NCBI GenBank assembly: GCA_023014365.1
Contig: JAEBUN010000013.1
Location: forward strand, 310,001 to 374,000
Direction of reading: 5' to 3'
From: Lepiota brunneoincarnata
Lineage: Eukaryota > Basidiomycota > Agaricomycetes > Agaricales > Agaricaceae
Length of the DNA stretch: 64,000 nt
Numbering within the stretch: the first letter of the stretch is position 1; every line of letters begins with the position of its first letter. The notes under the pieces were generated by a model. That model searched no databases. It saw only the letters and a program-made list of their open reading frames with translations, and was not told the DNA's origin. This document shows, one piece after another, positions 12,382 to 25,227 of the stretch. The position numbers and the translations under genes were made by a program.

Positions 12382-12577
12382 TTGTATTCAGAGAAAATAT
12401 GTGCAGGTCGAGAGCGAAAAGTTAGGCAGGGTGGTGGCCCCTTTGGGGCAAGTCGAGTGAGATCTCGACAAGCGAAGAAATCAGGGTCGTGTTTGGTAGG
12501 AGGGTGTGAAGCTGAAAAACATCTTAGAGTTGGAAGAGAGGAAGAGGAGGGAAAGGGAGGGGGGGGAGAGATTTTCA
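12382..12577. promoter_or_regulatory. Shared divergent promoter of H2B and SET1-like gene (inferred)
   Basis: There are only 196 bases between the H2B start codon (minus strand) and the first methionine of the SET1-like frame (plus strand). Any promoter for H2B must lie here or inside the neighbouring gene. I see no clear TATA box. A purine-rich run occurs at 12529-12570. Confidence 0.35.
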
Positions 12578-15164
12578 ATGGTTCCTGCCAACGATACCAC
12601 CACCAGTACAAGTGGCATTGCAAGTGGTAGTGGAAGCATGCGAGTTGCCACGCAGATTGGACGGACGCCTCAGCACCAACAGCAGAGACTACCGATTCCT
12701 GGGTGCGATCGGCGTACCACTTAGACCAGATGGGGGGTTCCATCATCCGCTTCCCCGGAATCCAAACTTGGCACATGCAGCAAGGCCGATCCCAAGGAAA
12801 GTCGGCTGCCAAGCAGTTTATTCAAGGCGGGGAGGGAGACATAGCAGACAGAGATAGCGACCGTGATCGTGAGAGGGACAGGGAGCGGGAGAGAGGCTGA
12901 GAACTGGGCCAGCAGAGGTGGTATAGATATTACTCTCGACGCGGAGACCATGACTAACCCTCACTGTACAATCCCCTCTCGCGGTCGCCTTCACCATACT
13001 CTTACTCGTATTCATCATGCAGCTACAACGACCGGGACCGGGATGTGGTGTTGGGAACATTGGGAGGTTGAGGAAGAGCACACTCGAGAGTGAGCAAGAG
13101 AGGGAGGAGAGGAATGAGGTGCTGAGAAGGTTAATGGAGAATGGGATTGATTATGCCAAAGGCCACAGGGAAAGGCAGTGGCTCGAGTGGACTTGACACG
13201 GTGTAGGATGAGGAAATTTGTGTTTTTCCGAGGGGTTTTATCAAGATCAGGTGCGTGTGCGCAATCCTCTCCCGTATCCTCCACGTTCGTTATTGATACA
13301 TATACCAGATCCTGTGCGATTATACAGGTCGCTATGTCACCTTCAACAAGCCTGGCTCGGCAAGACGCGCAGAGCGTGTTGAACATCCAGAATAAAACAC
13401 TCGCATACCAACCTGTCCTCCGTACCGTTGAGCCTGCAGTCAAATCTATTCCAGCTTCGGTGAGGGTGAAGGGTGAGTTGGAACCTGAAGAGCTGATGGC
13501 ACTGGTTCAGGTACGGATTATCTGCGAGTTGAAGGCGGTGTTGGAGAAAGATGTGTTGGAGAAGATCGTTTTGCCCGAAATGGCGAGACTTGTAGGGGAG
13601 ATGACGAGAAAGGTGATGGGACGGGGTGCTGGGGCAAGGGGAGGATTTTGAAAGGTTTGTCGTTCAAGAAGCAGAAGGCCCCAAAGGATGCTGAGGGGTT
13701 GGCGGTGGAAAAGAAGAAAGAGAAGGTGCTCGATGAGGCGGTACGTGAACGTGGTGAGCCCGAGCACGAAGGGGAATGTGAAGAAGAGGAAGAACATGAG
13801 GATGAAGAGGTTGTTGAGAGAAGGAAGAAGAAGAGGAGAAAGGAGCCGACGATTGTGGTCCAGAGGTCGAAGGGGGTTGTTGAAGAAGATGAATTTGAGT
13901 CTGAAGAGGAAGATCCGGCTGACTTGCTCAAGTTTGCAGAGATCACAAGCGAGGCACAGAAGAAACGTGCAACGTCGGAAGAAGCGGATGGATAAGAGCA
14001 GCCCTCGAGGAAGTCTAGGACGGAGGGGAGAGACAAAGAGAACGAGAACGAGAAGATGAAGGGAGGTGCCAAGAAGAGATCCGGGAAGGTTGTGGTTATG
14101 GGGGGGGGGGGGGGTGCAAGTGCCGGTTACGCCATCCGAGGCGCAATCACCTTCCCCGGTACCCAAGACGAAATGCAAACCAGGTATCGTTACACCCCTG
14201 CCTACGTCCCCCCCGCCGGATCCTCTCTAGTCCGGCTTGTGTGCAGGTGGTGAAGATCTGTATTATGCGAAGCTATCCTTGTCTGGGTTCGAGCCGCCCG
14301 TGTCCAGCACAGAAGAGGAACATACTGACGGGACCATTTGCAAGTGATGGATGTTCGGAGTAAATGCCGTTCTGTCGACCTATCACTGGTTCTGCGAGGA
14401 TGGAAGGGTATTACAAAATCAGCCATATCGAGAAGGTGGCGTATGTAGCACAGTACCAGGCTCGAGCAACCAACCCAGCTGCGCCAACATTGGCGGATGA
14501 ACTCCAGCTTCACGCTCCAATCGTGCTAATGCTCGTCGGCGTGTGCGGGGACTGGAAGAGATCAATCAATTCCAGCAGGCGTTGACGTTGTCCAAGGGCG
14601 AGACGGCTGCCGCGAATGAATTGACGTTCAAGTTCAACCAGTTGCAGACGAGGAAGAAGTATTTGCAGTTTGCGAATAATCCGATTCATGATTGAGGGTT
14701 GTATGCTATGGAGAAGATTGCCCGTGGGGGATGGTCATTGAGTATGTGGGAGGGGTTGTTCGGGCTGCCGCGGCGGATAAGAGGAGGAAGGCGAGAGACA
14801 GGGCATTGGAAGCCGTTATTTGTTATGATCGATGGGGACTTGGTGGTGGATGCGACGAATAAGAGAAATCTTGGGTAAGTTTTACTACCTGTGCATGGTC
14901 AGATTGTGGGGCTGATTGGAAACCAGGCGACTTACCAACCAGTCCTGGGGTCCTAATTGTATCGCCAAGATTATAACGATCAATAGCCGGAAGAGGATCG
15001 TCACTCATGCCAAACAAGATATTGAACTAGGCCATGAGATTGTGTCTGTTGTTCTCCGCCCCAAGACATGGACTGGCTTCGTTGGAGACTACCACTTCCC
15101 ATTCGAGCAGGACAAGGTTCCTTGCCTATGTGGTTCCGCTAAATGTCGTGGGTACTTGAATTAG
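12578..15164 (+). pseudogene. SET1: SET1 histone H3-K4 methyltransferase, C-terminal part, degenerate (copy A)
   Basis: SET1 is the catalytic subunit of COMPASS. Visible parts in order are a low-complexity start, a long charged region (13640-13995), the N-SET motif ARMEGYYKI near 14400, and the SET domain from about 14650 (KKYLQFANNPIHD) to the post-SET cysteines (CLCGSAKC) and stop at 15164. Defects are: a stop in the charged region (13993-13995), shared with copy C; a TGA in the SET domain at 14693-14695 where C keeps Trp; a frameshift after ARGG; and the AdoMet-binding motif NHSCxPN altered to NQSWGPN. The N-terminal RRM region of SET1 is not present. It is not a working enzyme. Confidence 0.85.
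14100..14114 (+). repeat. Poly-G tract of 15 bases
   Basis: A run of 15 G residues lies within the degenerate SET1 copy. The matching position in copy C has an unremarkable GGTTGTGGATCAGG-like sequence, so the run is specific to A and may be expanded or mis-assembled. Confidence 0.8.
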
Positions 15165-15302
15165 AAGCGTTATAACAACTTCTTCTTCTTTTCGGGCTTG
15201 CGACATCTTTGTTGACAACTCTGACCAATGGTTAGCATGTACTGTATGTAAGTGTTTAAAGAAATTCACCTTTACAGACTTGGCCAGAGGAACCATTTTA
15301 GA
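15165..15302. other. Junction between the SET1 fragment and the repeat unit
   Basis: About 140 bases connect the SET1 stop to the start of copy B. The same sequence joins the corresponding parts in copy C (51715-51855), where it reads as the reverse complement. It contains a pyrimidine-rich run after the stop that may serve as SET1 3' untranslated sequence. Confidence 0.6.
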
Positions 15303-17499
15303 ACATTGATGCAGTGCCTCGGGCTCCATAACAGCGTTCACGCCGACACGAACGAACAGGGTCCAGACACCATACAGTTACAACTGCCCCCGAAGGATCC
15401 CTCCGCGCGACACCGACCTAGCCAGGGCCCGAGCATCTGAAGACGACTTCAGCGAGAAAGATGAGACACTAGCAAAAAGCAACCTCAAGTGGAGCGAGAG
15501 TGTGTCACCGGGTTGGATTCGCGACCAGAACCACCGACTGGTGATGATCAGGAAAATCTCGAGCTTGTAATGACCCCCACCTCTCTTGACACGGTCAAGG
15601 AAAGTTACTTGACAATCCCAGCTACTGCAACTTCCAAGGCATCAGGCCCCACTCCCGGGCCCTTGCCACGTAGTCGCGATCCTGGATAGAGTACCGTCTG
15701 GGAAAGAGTAGGGTCGTCAATCCCAAGCTCGGTGCTGGCGAACGAGAGAAGGACGACTTACGTATTGATAAAAAAAAAAGATCTGATTTCCTTTAAGATA
15801 TGGCCGGCACTCGGTTGGCAATGAGAGCCACCTTGGATAGAACGAGTTCTCCGGGGAGTAGGTTCGAGGGGAGGGGTTGAAGCTACGGGAGTCGAGACCT
15901 GGAATGACAACGATGCGATTGAACAACACTGGGACTCTACGCACAATGCTTGTGTCTGTACACGTTCCACACCAGGTTATATGGTCTACAACATTGCCAT
16001 CGCTGGGTGTGCTGGTGCCTTTGTTCAGCATTCGGGACTCTTCATCCTTGTCGATGCCTACTAAATTAGAGGACTGCGTAAGTTGATGTGGAAACACGAC
16101 CTACCTCTGACTTGGGAACGTGCACCGCGTTGAACACCCTATGGTGCTAGCAACCCAACTGTTGCAGTCATCGATTATTCCTGCCTTTATATGTTTGACG
16201 ATGGCCCAAAGTGGACCGCATATATCCACCTCCAAACGCGCCCATAATAGAGGCCATGAAAGGAGGAGCTGCACCCGTGATATCCCTACCAGCTCACCCC
16301 CTAGCCCAGCATATCCATCTCGTCAGGAGCCTCCATTCGCCATGGAGGCGACATATATACAGCTGTGAGGTCCTGTGTGCGGGACCCCCGGTCAACTTCT
16401 CGGAGAGGCAGCTCTGTCGAGGACGTCCTATGGAAAGAGAATCTGATCAGCCAACATCATCGGTGCCACTGGAGGGGTGCAGTGGAAGAAGAACTTGAAA
16501 CTCTCAGAACTCTCAGAGAGATCTGCTGTGCATACTCAAACTATCTAACCAGTCGTCAGAGTGCCAGGCCGATGCTGCAGAAAAAAAGGGCAAGGCGTCA
16601 GTGTCGGGAAATTTGAGGTGGAGAACTAACCAGGCGGGTGGGGCATTTGACACGTATTAGAGGAAGTTGGGACTGAGTGACGTTGGTGGTGAAGCTAGGT
16701 GGGGAGGCGAGAAGTTGATGGCGATGGAGATGCTGTAGAACGTGTAGAAAATTGCTCAGGCCGGAGAGGGAGAGTGGAGGGGGTGGGAGGGATGTGTGTG
16801 TCGATGTCTATCCCAGATACCCTTGGATGTGTTACCATTGTTGGCTCCCGTGGCCCGGTGAAAATTCACCTAGTGTGTTAAGGACAGTGGTCACACCGTT
16901 TAGTGCCCGGCGGTGTCCCTGAATATATTCTGTGACACAAACAATGGCACGGGGCAATGGCGATGGCAGGTCAATGGTAGAGCCTTGCGCTTGACTTCGG
17001 ATATCTTCAAACGGCAAAGCGACCAGGCAGGGAGTTCACAAGGACTATTCCCCATACCCTGACCATCCGTTTGACCATAGGTGTGCACAACATTGGACAT
17101 GAAAAAATGATCGGCGGCCGGCATGTCCCTGACATCCGCGTCCAGTGGCCATGGCGCGCAGCCGAAGTAATCCCCGGCGTCCAGTCCGTGTCCTGATGTT
17201 ATTTGGCTCTTTGGACCCTTAAGTTTGTATGTTTGCACGTTCCCAATTGTCCATTCATCCATTATATGGCTTCTATTTGGTTACGCTCACTCACTGTTTG
17301 GGAAGACTATGTAAATGCGCCGCTATACAAATTTCTGACTTCAATGGGCTGAGACCAAAAATTGTGGGTTGAATAATGAGTCTTCCCGGTGCCATTGTGC
17401 TCGAGCAGAACAATCGGTGTCCAATGTCGTTAAAGCCAGGCTCGAACATGAGCATATGTCCCACATACAATTACCTCCTACTTTGACCCATCGCCTGCC

Positions 17500-18123
17500 A
17501 TGCCCACCCCGATTAAGCGATCTTCTTCCACAGACCCCCAGAGTCCCTTCCCCTATACCCTTCCACCCCACCCACCTCATAATCCCGAACCACCTTCCGG
17601 GTACCGACATCCGTCCTGATCTCAGGAACCTTCTCAACCCCCTGCCAACCTCGGCCCGCCCACCCGCCACCGACCCCCTTCCTCGCTCTGATCCCCTGCC
17701 CTCCACTCCTGTCACTTCCCGTGTGCCAGTTTGGCACTTAACGGAACAGGACCTCAGTGAATTGGACTATAAGTCCTTCCTGAGGCTAGCACGTGTAAGT
17801 CTTGCAAGTTGTATGAGTCTTTTGTATGGCGGTGCTAACTTCCCGTCGAGCAGGCTAGGGGGATCATTGCAAGGTCCAAAAGGAGAGATATTCTCCACCA
17901 GAGGTTCCTGAGAAGGTTCTCAGATGGAGTCCCAATTTATGCAGGTGAGGAGTTTGGTGAAGTCACTCAAGGAACACCAGGTTAGTTGTCTGACAGCTAT
18001 TACACATCTTGTTGCTAACACTTCATTTCATCTGTAGGAAGCGCACAGCCCCATGACCATCAGCCCCGGGCTGGTGCACTGCAGCGAGCTCAACGGCACC
18101 TGCGATCGGGACGACTATATTAG
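17500..18123 (+). pseudogene. Hypothetical three-exon protein, copy B, frameshifted
   Basis: Same gene as at 2196-2818. One extra C near 17611 (GACATCCGTCC where A and C have GACATCGTCC) shifts the frame and gives a stop within two codons of it. Both introns are kept. The downstream flank differs because the adjoining 331-base segment is inverted in B. Confidence 0.5.
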
Positions 18124-18145
18124 TGAAGGACTTGGCGCTGGCGCC

Positions 18146-18476
18146 TCTTTCTTTCTATTTCGCTTCGTTTCGCTTCGTTTCGCCTCACCTCAACAACTCA
18201 GCCATTGGAATTCGTTCATGTTACGTCCCATCATTGTCTCATATCGTCTCAAGTCCACGCGTTGAGCGGTTTTATTTAAATCGCTTGTTTTACATCTATT
18301 TCACTATACTATCTACAGAATCTGGGTTGAACTCCCAACACCCCAGTTACCATCCTTTCAATGATACAAAAATATCAACAGAAATACTATGATACATATA
18401 AACAATACTGGAACAAAATCTTCTGTGACTCAAAGCTTATACTCTATCTGTAAATACCAATCAATCATGATGACTT
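18146..18476 (-). repeat. 331-base segment in B orientation
   Basis: Reverse complement of 2841-3171, with the flanks unchanged. Because the left breakpoint cuts the palindrome, B keeps only CTTGGCGCTGGCGCC on that side and carries the other half at 18471-18476. Confidence 0.85.
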
Positions 18477-21459
18477 GAGAGACTTCAAAGAATTGATGTT
18501 AGCTGAAGTCCCTACTGAATACATACAGAATATCCTATAATTCCATCATGTTCTACAGGTAGTATTCCTTATTCATTACCGAGGGATAGAGAACAGAGAG
18601 ACGGTCAGGAGGGAGAGGAGTATTGTTGATCCGGTGTATTTTGATCCGAACCTAGATGTTTCTTTTTTGGGAAACTAGTCGTACTGATAGCTGTCGAGTT
18701 CGTCCGAGATCGTTATGGAGAGGTGGTTTGCTCGGTTTCCGTGGGCAGCCGGGTGACCACCTCTACATCATATCCTTAGCAGTTGCACTGCTCATGGTGG
18801 TCAAAGGCATTAATCAATGACACGGGTCCTGGCACATCTTGCTGTCAGTCGTTGGTGCATTATGCAAAAAATTATCCATTTCTTGAGCACACGCTGATGA
18901 TCAGAATATTAGCTTGAGGTTAGGCGGTTCGATGGGTTTCACCTATCCACAGGGCGAGGAAAACGGTCAGTTCAGGGTTGTAACGCTAACCGAACGGTGG
19001 GCGGGCGGGGCGGGTAAAACGTACTTAAACCGAATAGTAACTTACTACCGTAACGACTCATTGTAGCCCTTTGCGAGTGGTAGAGGATGTCCTGCCTCCA
19101 TTCCCGTTGGGGAATATTGAAACAGGTAGTTCGAAACGGGGTCTCGTCTCATACCTATTGCGTAACACAACTTTACTCCCTGTGTTCAACTCAGGGTTAA
19201 AGATTTACGAATTACGCTAAGTTCATATGGTGACTAGATAAACTCTGATAAACCCGTGTACTAGTGCAGGGATCAGATAAGTCCCGTAACGAACGAAAAA
19301 ACCTCAGCGCTGCACCAAGGCTGGTAGCTCTCGATCTGACGATTTCTCGTGATGCGAGGGATATTGGAATACCATTCAATAGCACCTAGCTCATATACAG
19401 CCTTTTCAAGTGGTTCTTCACGCATAGAGCATGGGGAGATGCGTTGGAATTGCTGTTCCTCGTTGGGCGCCAATGGAAAGAAGGATAAACAGGCTCAGAG
19501 TGGGAAACTCAATTGAGAGCAGTCCGCGGCCTTCAGGACGCCACAATCCTCCATGTTGGTATATCTCCCCTCGCTCGCTCTGGGCATCCCGAACCCCGGT
19601 GTGTGTTCATGTCCAGAAATCTTCCGTCAAGTTTGCCTCTCGTGCTGGCCGATCACCTCTATATTGTATTGTAGGGATGTCTTCTCGGCTACGTGAGGAC
19701 ATCGCAATTATCTAGAGCATTTGGTCTCTCCTTTATCTCGCTCTTTATGCTACGCCTTACTATTGCTTCTCTCACACACTTTTGCGTAGAAGCCTTGGTT
19801 CCGAGACTCGTAGGAACTCGGACGCGTAGGGGTATGAAACATATGCCGCGTGGCTAGTGAAACACACATCTTTACCTCCCGAACCTTGCAGCAGCCTTAC
19901 GTTATATCTGGAAAGGCGGTTTCTCCTGGTTGTAGGATCTACTTGGGGATTATCTAAATAGAGGCGTGTAAACAAGTCTTGGGCCGAAACTGATTTCCCG
20001 TTATCGAAATCCTTCTAGCAACCTTCAGGATCTCATGAGTCACGCGGCACCTAACACCTCCTGCTCAATTGGCCGGGTGACAGTGCACAGATGATCGTGC
20101 ATACAACCTGGAAGTAAGGAGAAAGAGAAACCCGCTGGTAAATTATAAAAAATGGAGAGAATACATAGCCACTGCACCTTATCATTCTCCATGCTCTCAA
20201 GTTTGCTTGCCTTTACCATCGCAATTTTGTTTATTGCGGCCGCAGTTGCGGTGGGTGCATCTTGACGGGGAGTCACCAGTTCCTTTGGCTAATGACCTTG
20301 CACGCTCTGCCAGTGTTTACCATCAAGAAGGCGTCACAAATACCACCGTGCAAGAACCGGCCCCCGTCACTGAGGCAACTACAACAACCATATGGACGTG
20401 AGGAAGTGATTATGCGCCCCAGTCTTTTACCGAACACTTACCTTCAGCGAGAGTCCAAGTATGACTGTAACGCAAGTCCCTCTGCCTTTTCCGAGTACAT
20501 GATACAACATGTGTTGATACGTGTGTTTGTTCGCGCCAGAAGCGGTATTTGTGCACAAACCGGAATTGGCTAATAAGTTTGGCGTCACCCTTTGAAGCGT
20601 CGAGGATGAGAGAAGGCTACGCTTCCGAGCGCGTCCAAGGAATAGCCCTTGACCTTGGGTGGATTCCACTGAACGTGGTATTTTTATAACGCCTAGAATG
20701 GAGGTCGGCTAGAGAAGTACTTACGGCAACTTGCCTCATTGTCCTCGCCATTGGAAGCTGTGTGCTAGTAGAGGAAGGAGTGCAGGATGTGCGGCAGAGT
20801 GGCGTGGGTACCTTTGGCCCAGTCGGTCCGATCCTCGAATGCTGCGGTTATGAAAGAACTGTTCATGAGTCGTGTTCCCATGATCAGCTTATAATTGGGT
20901 ACCTGATCTTTGCTAGACCTGCATCAAAGGAGCCGAGTAGATAAGCGTCGGTATATGGCTTGAACTCCCCTCATACCTGTGAATCATTGCTTGATGTCCG
21001 TGTTGTTAGTGAATTAGATTGATGTCTCGACTGGAAACAATGACTCTGCTGCTGTGGTCTGAGTCCTGCTTGCGCACACCTTTTGATTATCTTGTTTCTT
21101 CAAATTCCTTCCCGTCATTTACTTGAATAAAACCACATGAGTCGCTGCGTCACCTCGTATGAAGATTACGCTTCTCTTTCTTCGGGTTTTTGGGCCAGCG
21201 GCAGAACGGTGCTGGGGTTTCATTATACAGAGGGTACGGAAGTCGGCATCGCGACGAAGTTCATGGCGCAAAATTTCACTGTATGAGCTTTTTTGATGAT
21301 ACTGGTCGGAACCGTCTCCTAGGGAACATACAGCGGGACATTGATGGTGCGATGACTGAATGGACCGCTCGCTAGGCATCACGTATGATGAAGACAAAGA
21401 ACTAGACAACCAAGCACGGAGCGAAGCTCCGCACTTACTTGAAGGAGATGCAGAGTATA
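18477..21459. other. Repeat-unit region upstream of SPT7 (copy B), no confident gene
   Basis: Counterpart of 3172-6090. At 19250-19345 it has about 90 bases absent from A but present in C, so A has the deletion. It also lacks about 36 bases between two GCGG motifs near 20048. Short frames on both strands are not recognised. The SPT7 start codon must lie towards the right end. A frame reading DDTGRNRLLGN near 21292 may be a 5' exon. Confidence 0.4.
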
Positions 21460-24400
21460 GTCAGACCACGTTCCGAGTGTGATTGTCCCTGGGGAACAAC
21501 AACAAATGATATTTGCACCTATTTGGACCGGGGGTAGTCGGAGTTTGAAAGGAGGTGTTTCCAGAGAGATCGTCGACGACGTTGGCGAGGAGGATGAATG
21601 TGAGTTGGCTCATCGTCATACACAGCGCACATCTAACCTTCTCCGACCATAGAATCTAATCCGCACACTCACAGAGAGCAATGTTAAGCCTCCAACCGAC
21701 CTCCGTCTCCTCCTCACCACCGTCAAGGAAGGCCGGGTGTGTCTCCTACTCCTTTTCACACTACCGATTCATCGCTCATATAGCCAACCCATCCAGAAAC
21801 AGGTCATCGACGCGAAGCTCTCAGACCCCTTCTACGATGCGCTCGAGGGCCTGTTGCTCGACTTGAAGAGTATAACCCTCGTCTGTGACCCTGGCCATTG
21901 TTCCGCGACGCACAGTGTTACTCACGCCATTTGTGTTCATAGGATAACCGTGATGCGGAGGCGTTCCTTAAACCGGTTTCCAAAGCCGAGGTTCCGGATT
22001 ACTATGATGGTATGCAACTGCGTGTGATGGAGAACCAGGTAGCGCTAATGCATCACAACAAGTCATTGCGAACCCGATGGACTTTCAAACGATGTTCAAG
22101 AAGGTCAAACAAAAGCAGTACAAGTCTAAGCGCGAATTCAAGGACGATCTCGAGCTCATTTGGTCCAATTGCTACAATTACAACGCCTCGGAGGTGTGTG
22201 TGTGTGCCCATATCTATATAGGTGTCGCCTACGACTCAACATCCCCTTGTCTTTAGAATCATCCACTAAGGCAATGCGTCAAGCGTCTCAAGGTCAAGGC
22301 CGATCGACTGCTCAAGCACATCACAGACCGTCGCGAACGCACTGACCCCCTCATTCCGTTTGAACTCGGCGCTGGACATACCGGCATTCACCCCAAAATT
22401 AATGGCGCCAGCCGCGCACATACTCGCTCACCCTCATATTCCTCAACCAAGGCTGGTACTCCTGGTGTATCAGCCTTCAAGCCTCTGATGCCATATTCAC
22501 GATCGATATCTCGGTTGGATCTGCAGTTTCATGAAACACCGGCTATAGTGCGGTCGTCGGAGGGGATGGGGCTGTTTTACGAGTTGGATAGGGAGGTGAA
22601 GGGTGCGTTGAGAAAGCCGAATCAACAGCTGGTACAAAAGTTGGCAGAGCTGACGCCGTCGTGGTCGGTGATGGATGGTGAGGAGGATAAGGTGGAGGAT
22701 GCTGAAATGTTGACGCCACCGGAGGGGATGGATGCAATGGAGGTGGATGGGGTGGTGGGAGATAAACGGAAGCTGTAAGTCGACCTTTTCTTTTATATAA
22801 ATGCTTGTGTCGTGACTCGACCTGTTGGTTTTTTTCCCGCAGGCAATTATCCAATGATCGCCGGCCGAGAAAACGTACACGATTCCTTACACCTTACCCC
22901 GTTCCACTCTCCTCCGACAAGGATGAAATATCAGAATTGTGGTGGGCAGCAGCCCAATCCGATACCCTTCTTGCCAACGGTGTCCCTCCAATACCCTTCG
23001 GTCCCCCCTCGTCTGAGCAGAAGGCTTCTTCCCGGCGGCATGGTAAACCAAAAGCAAAATCGGAACTAAAGGCCAAGCGGCGGAAAAAAGAGATAATGGA
23101 AAAGGACCGGATGCCACCGACACATTTAGAGAACCCCAAAGCGCTGTTGAATGTGATGAATACGAATATTAAAACGATGAGGAGAATAAGGCATACGCAT
23201 GCCAAGTTTGCGGCGTTGAATGCGACGACGTTGGTGAATGAGGAGACGGAGGAAGGGGCAGCAGGGTCTGCGGCTGCGGGTACAAGTGGTGGGTTCGCCG
23301 CTACTGCTGGGTCGTCGGGCGTGGGAGTGCCGGGTGCGGATGGCGGTGCATTGGGAAACGCGTCAGCGGATGATGAAATTTTGAATGAAAAAGTGGATGA
23401 AAGGCCATGGACGATGATGATGCAGGGGAAGGGTAAGGGTAAGGAGGCGATAGCGAGAGTGGGGGGCATTGAGGTTGGAGACCAGAATGCGTGGGGGTGT
23501 TTGCAGTGGACAAATCAGAAGATTTTGGAACATGTCGGATTTCAAGGTGCGTTTTTCGGCTAACCTTTGTATCCGCGCTGATACGGTTGCAGGTACATCA
23601 CAAGTTGCACTGGATGTGCTCACAGGTGTCATGTCTGAGTATCTTTCGAATGTGGGTCGGACGATTAAATACCTGTGTGACAAGTATCCGACTAGTATGA
23701 CCCCAGAGGTGAGCTTCAGTCGCCGTGTTGTCTGATGGTGCTGACTGATCTCGGTGTAGGAAATTATTCTACATACTCTATTTGAGGGTGGTGCCGCCCG
23801 GGTGCAGGATCTCGAAAGATATATCCGGGACGATGTTGAGAGGTATGGATCAAGGTTGAACGAGTTGGAGAAGAAGATCGTAGGTGCTTATCGGGAGAGT
23901 GTAAGTTGTATGTTTTTGTCCTTGTTCGATCTGATTCTTAAGTATCTTAGACTGCTGGGGAGACTCTTGAGGACGAAGGTTTGTTCGAGGAGGAAGATGA
24001 AGAGGAGACGGGAGCTCTGGCAATGTACGTCCTCACGTTACCGGTTTGCGGATTCAAAGTGAAGACGTTCACAGCGGCGAGTTTGCGGATTTACTTGGAG
24101 AGGACTACCTTGGTCTTCGGGAACTTGGTATTGCGGCCGAGTTCGGAATGTCGAGTCTCAGTATACCCAAGAAATTGCTCAAGACCAAGAAGGGTCAGCT
24201 CAAACCCGCCGCTGTCAAGCCCAGCGAACCACCCCCTCCATATCCACCCCCTCCTCCCTTTATTTCGCTCACCTCGACCAAAGTAGACGATCAGATTGGA
24301 CTCCTGAAACCATACTACACGAGCCGACTTGCTGCTCTGGCATCGACAGTTGCTCCGCCTGCACCGGCACCGGCCGTGATTCCACCTTTACCCGGACCGA

Positions 24401-25004
24401 GTATCGGCATCCCCGGACCGACGTCTTTACCTGGACCGAGTTTGTCCGGGACCGCCGTCGCTCGCTGCGCCTGCTCTACTATCCGGAGCGTCGATGGCGG
24501 CAATGCAGACGCCTGGACTTCCTTCATCAAACTCGATTACTGTTCCTGGGGCTGGGGCTATGTCGCCACAGCAACAGCAGTCGATCGACTTGGCATCATT
24601 GCCTGAGCTTACGTTACCGGATGACGCACCTGGGCCTGTGCAGGTCAAGATGGGACCGCTTGGACAGATTGTGAAAGGTGGAGGGTCAAGTGCGGCTGCG
24701 AAGAAGAAGGCCAAAGGCGGTGGGGCTGGGTCTGGGGGTGTCAGTGCTAGTCACGGTGGTGTTAGCACAGGTATGGGCGCTACTGGTGTTGTTGCGGGCG
24801 GAGGGGGGGGTCGTGGATGGCGCGAGTCCGACGAAGAAGAAGAAAGGTGTGACGGGGGTGGGAACGGGGAATGGTAGGAAGAAAAAGGGTCCAGAGGCGG
24901 CGACGGCGCCTGGTACTGCTGGTGCTGGTGCCTCTGGTGGTCCTGCAACGGGTGCGGGACAAGGGTCAACGCCATATCCGCCTGTTGTGGTTGCGAGTGC
25001 TTAG
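21460..25004 (+). CDS. SPT7: SPT7, SAGA complex scaffold with bromodomain and histone fold (native locus)
   Basis: A multi-exon gene whose 5' end I could not fix. In order: a short N-terminal region with [14 protein letters not shown]; a bromodomain (about 21800-22330) with [18 protein letters not shown] and the acetyl-lysine-binding NCYNYN; a linker with [10 protein letters not shown]; an alanine/glycine-rich stretch; a histone fold (about 23590-23900) with [18 protein letters not shown] and [14 protein letters not shown]; an acidic segment; then a Pro/Gly-rich tail. SPT7 holds SAGA together and pairs with TAF10 through this fold. The tail needs two single-base shifts to read through, near 24446 (GGG) and at the G8 run 24803-24810, which may be sequencing errors. 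It is collinear, unlike A and C. Confidence 0.85.
22381..23081 (+). repeat. SPT7 internal segment in the functional orientation
   Basis: In B this segment reads through in frame from the bromodomain into the [11 protein letters not shown] exon, so it is the ancestral arrangement. The inverted form is at 7014-7713 and, relative to the unit, also at 60811-61512. Confidence 0.9.
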
Positions 25005-25227
25005 TTATATGTTTTTTTCCCCTCCCCTATAGATGGGCTGTGTGTTTGGATTTGCATTGAGGACGTGTTTTAATAATAATTGATTATTTATTGTACTGTA
25101 CAGCTTCTGGCACACAGGAGCCCGATGCGGAAGTGATTATCCATATCCGGCTATCTGACACACCATATATAAGTCAATCTGCGACATCAGGCGTCGACCC
25201 ACAGCAGACAACTTGATAGCTAGCAAT

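Larger units (their letters stand above)
15303..23680 (+). repeat. Copy B of the 8.3-kb direct repeat, carrying the intact SPT7 5' half
   Basis: Same content as copy A, but after the end of homology at about 23680 the sequence continues straight into the rest of SPT7. B is therefore the native SPT7 locus and A is a derived copy. It lies directly behind the SET1 fragment that ends at 15164. The same SET1-to-repeat junction is seen in inverted copy C near 51715, so the junction predates the inverted duplication. Confidence 0.93.

Noticed and set aside
13518..14178. Long minus-strand frames (184 and 223 codons) opposite the SET1 charged region
   Set aside because: They are shadows of the Lys/Glu-rich sense frame, giving Ser/Phe/Leu-rich protein without domains.
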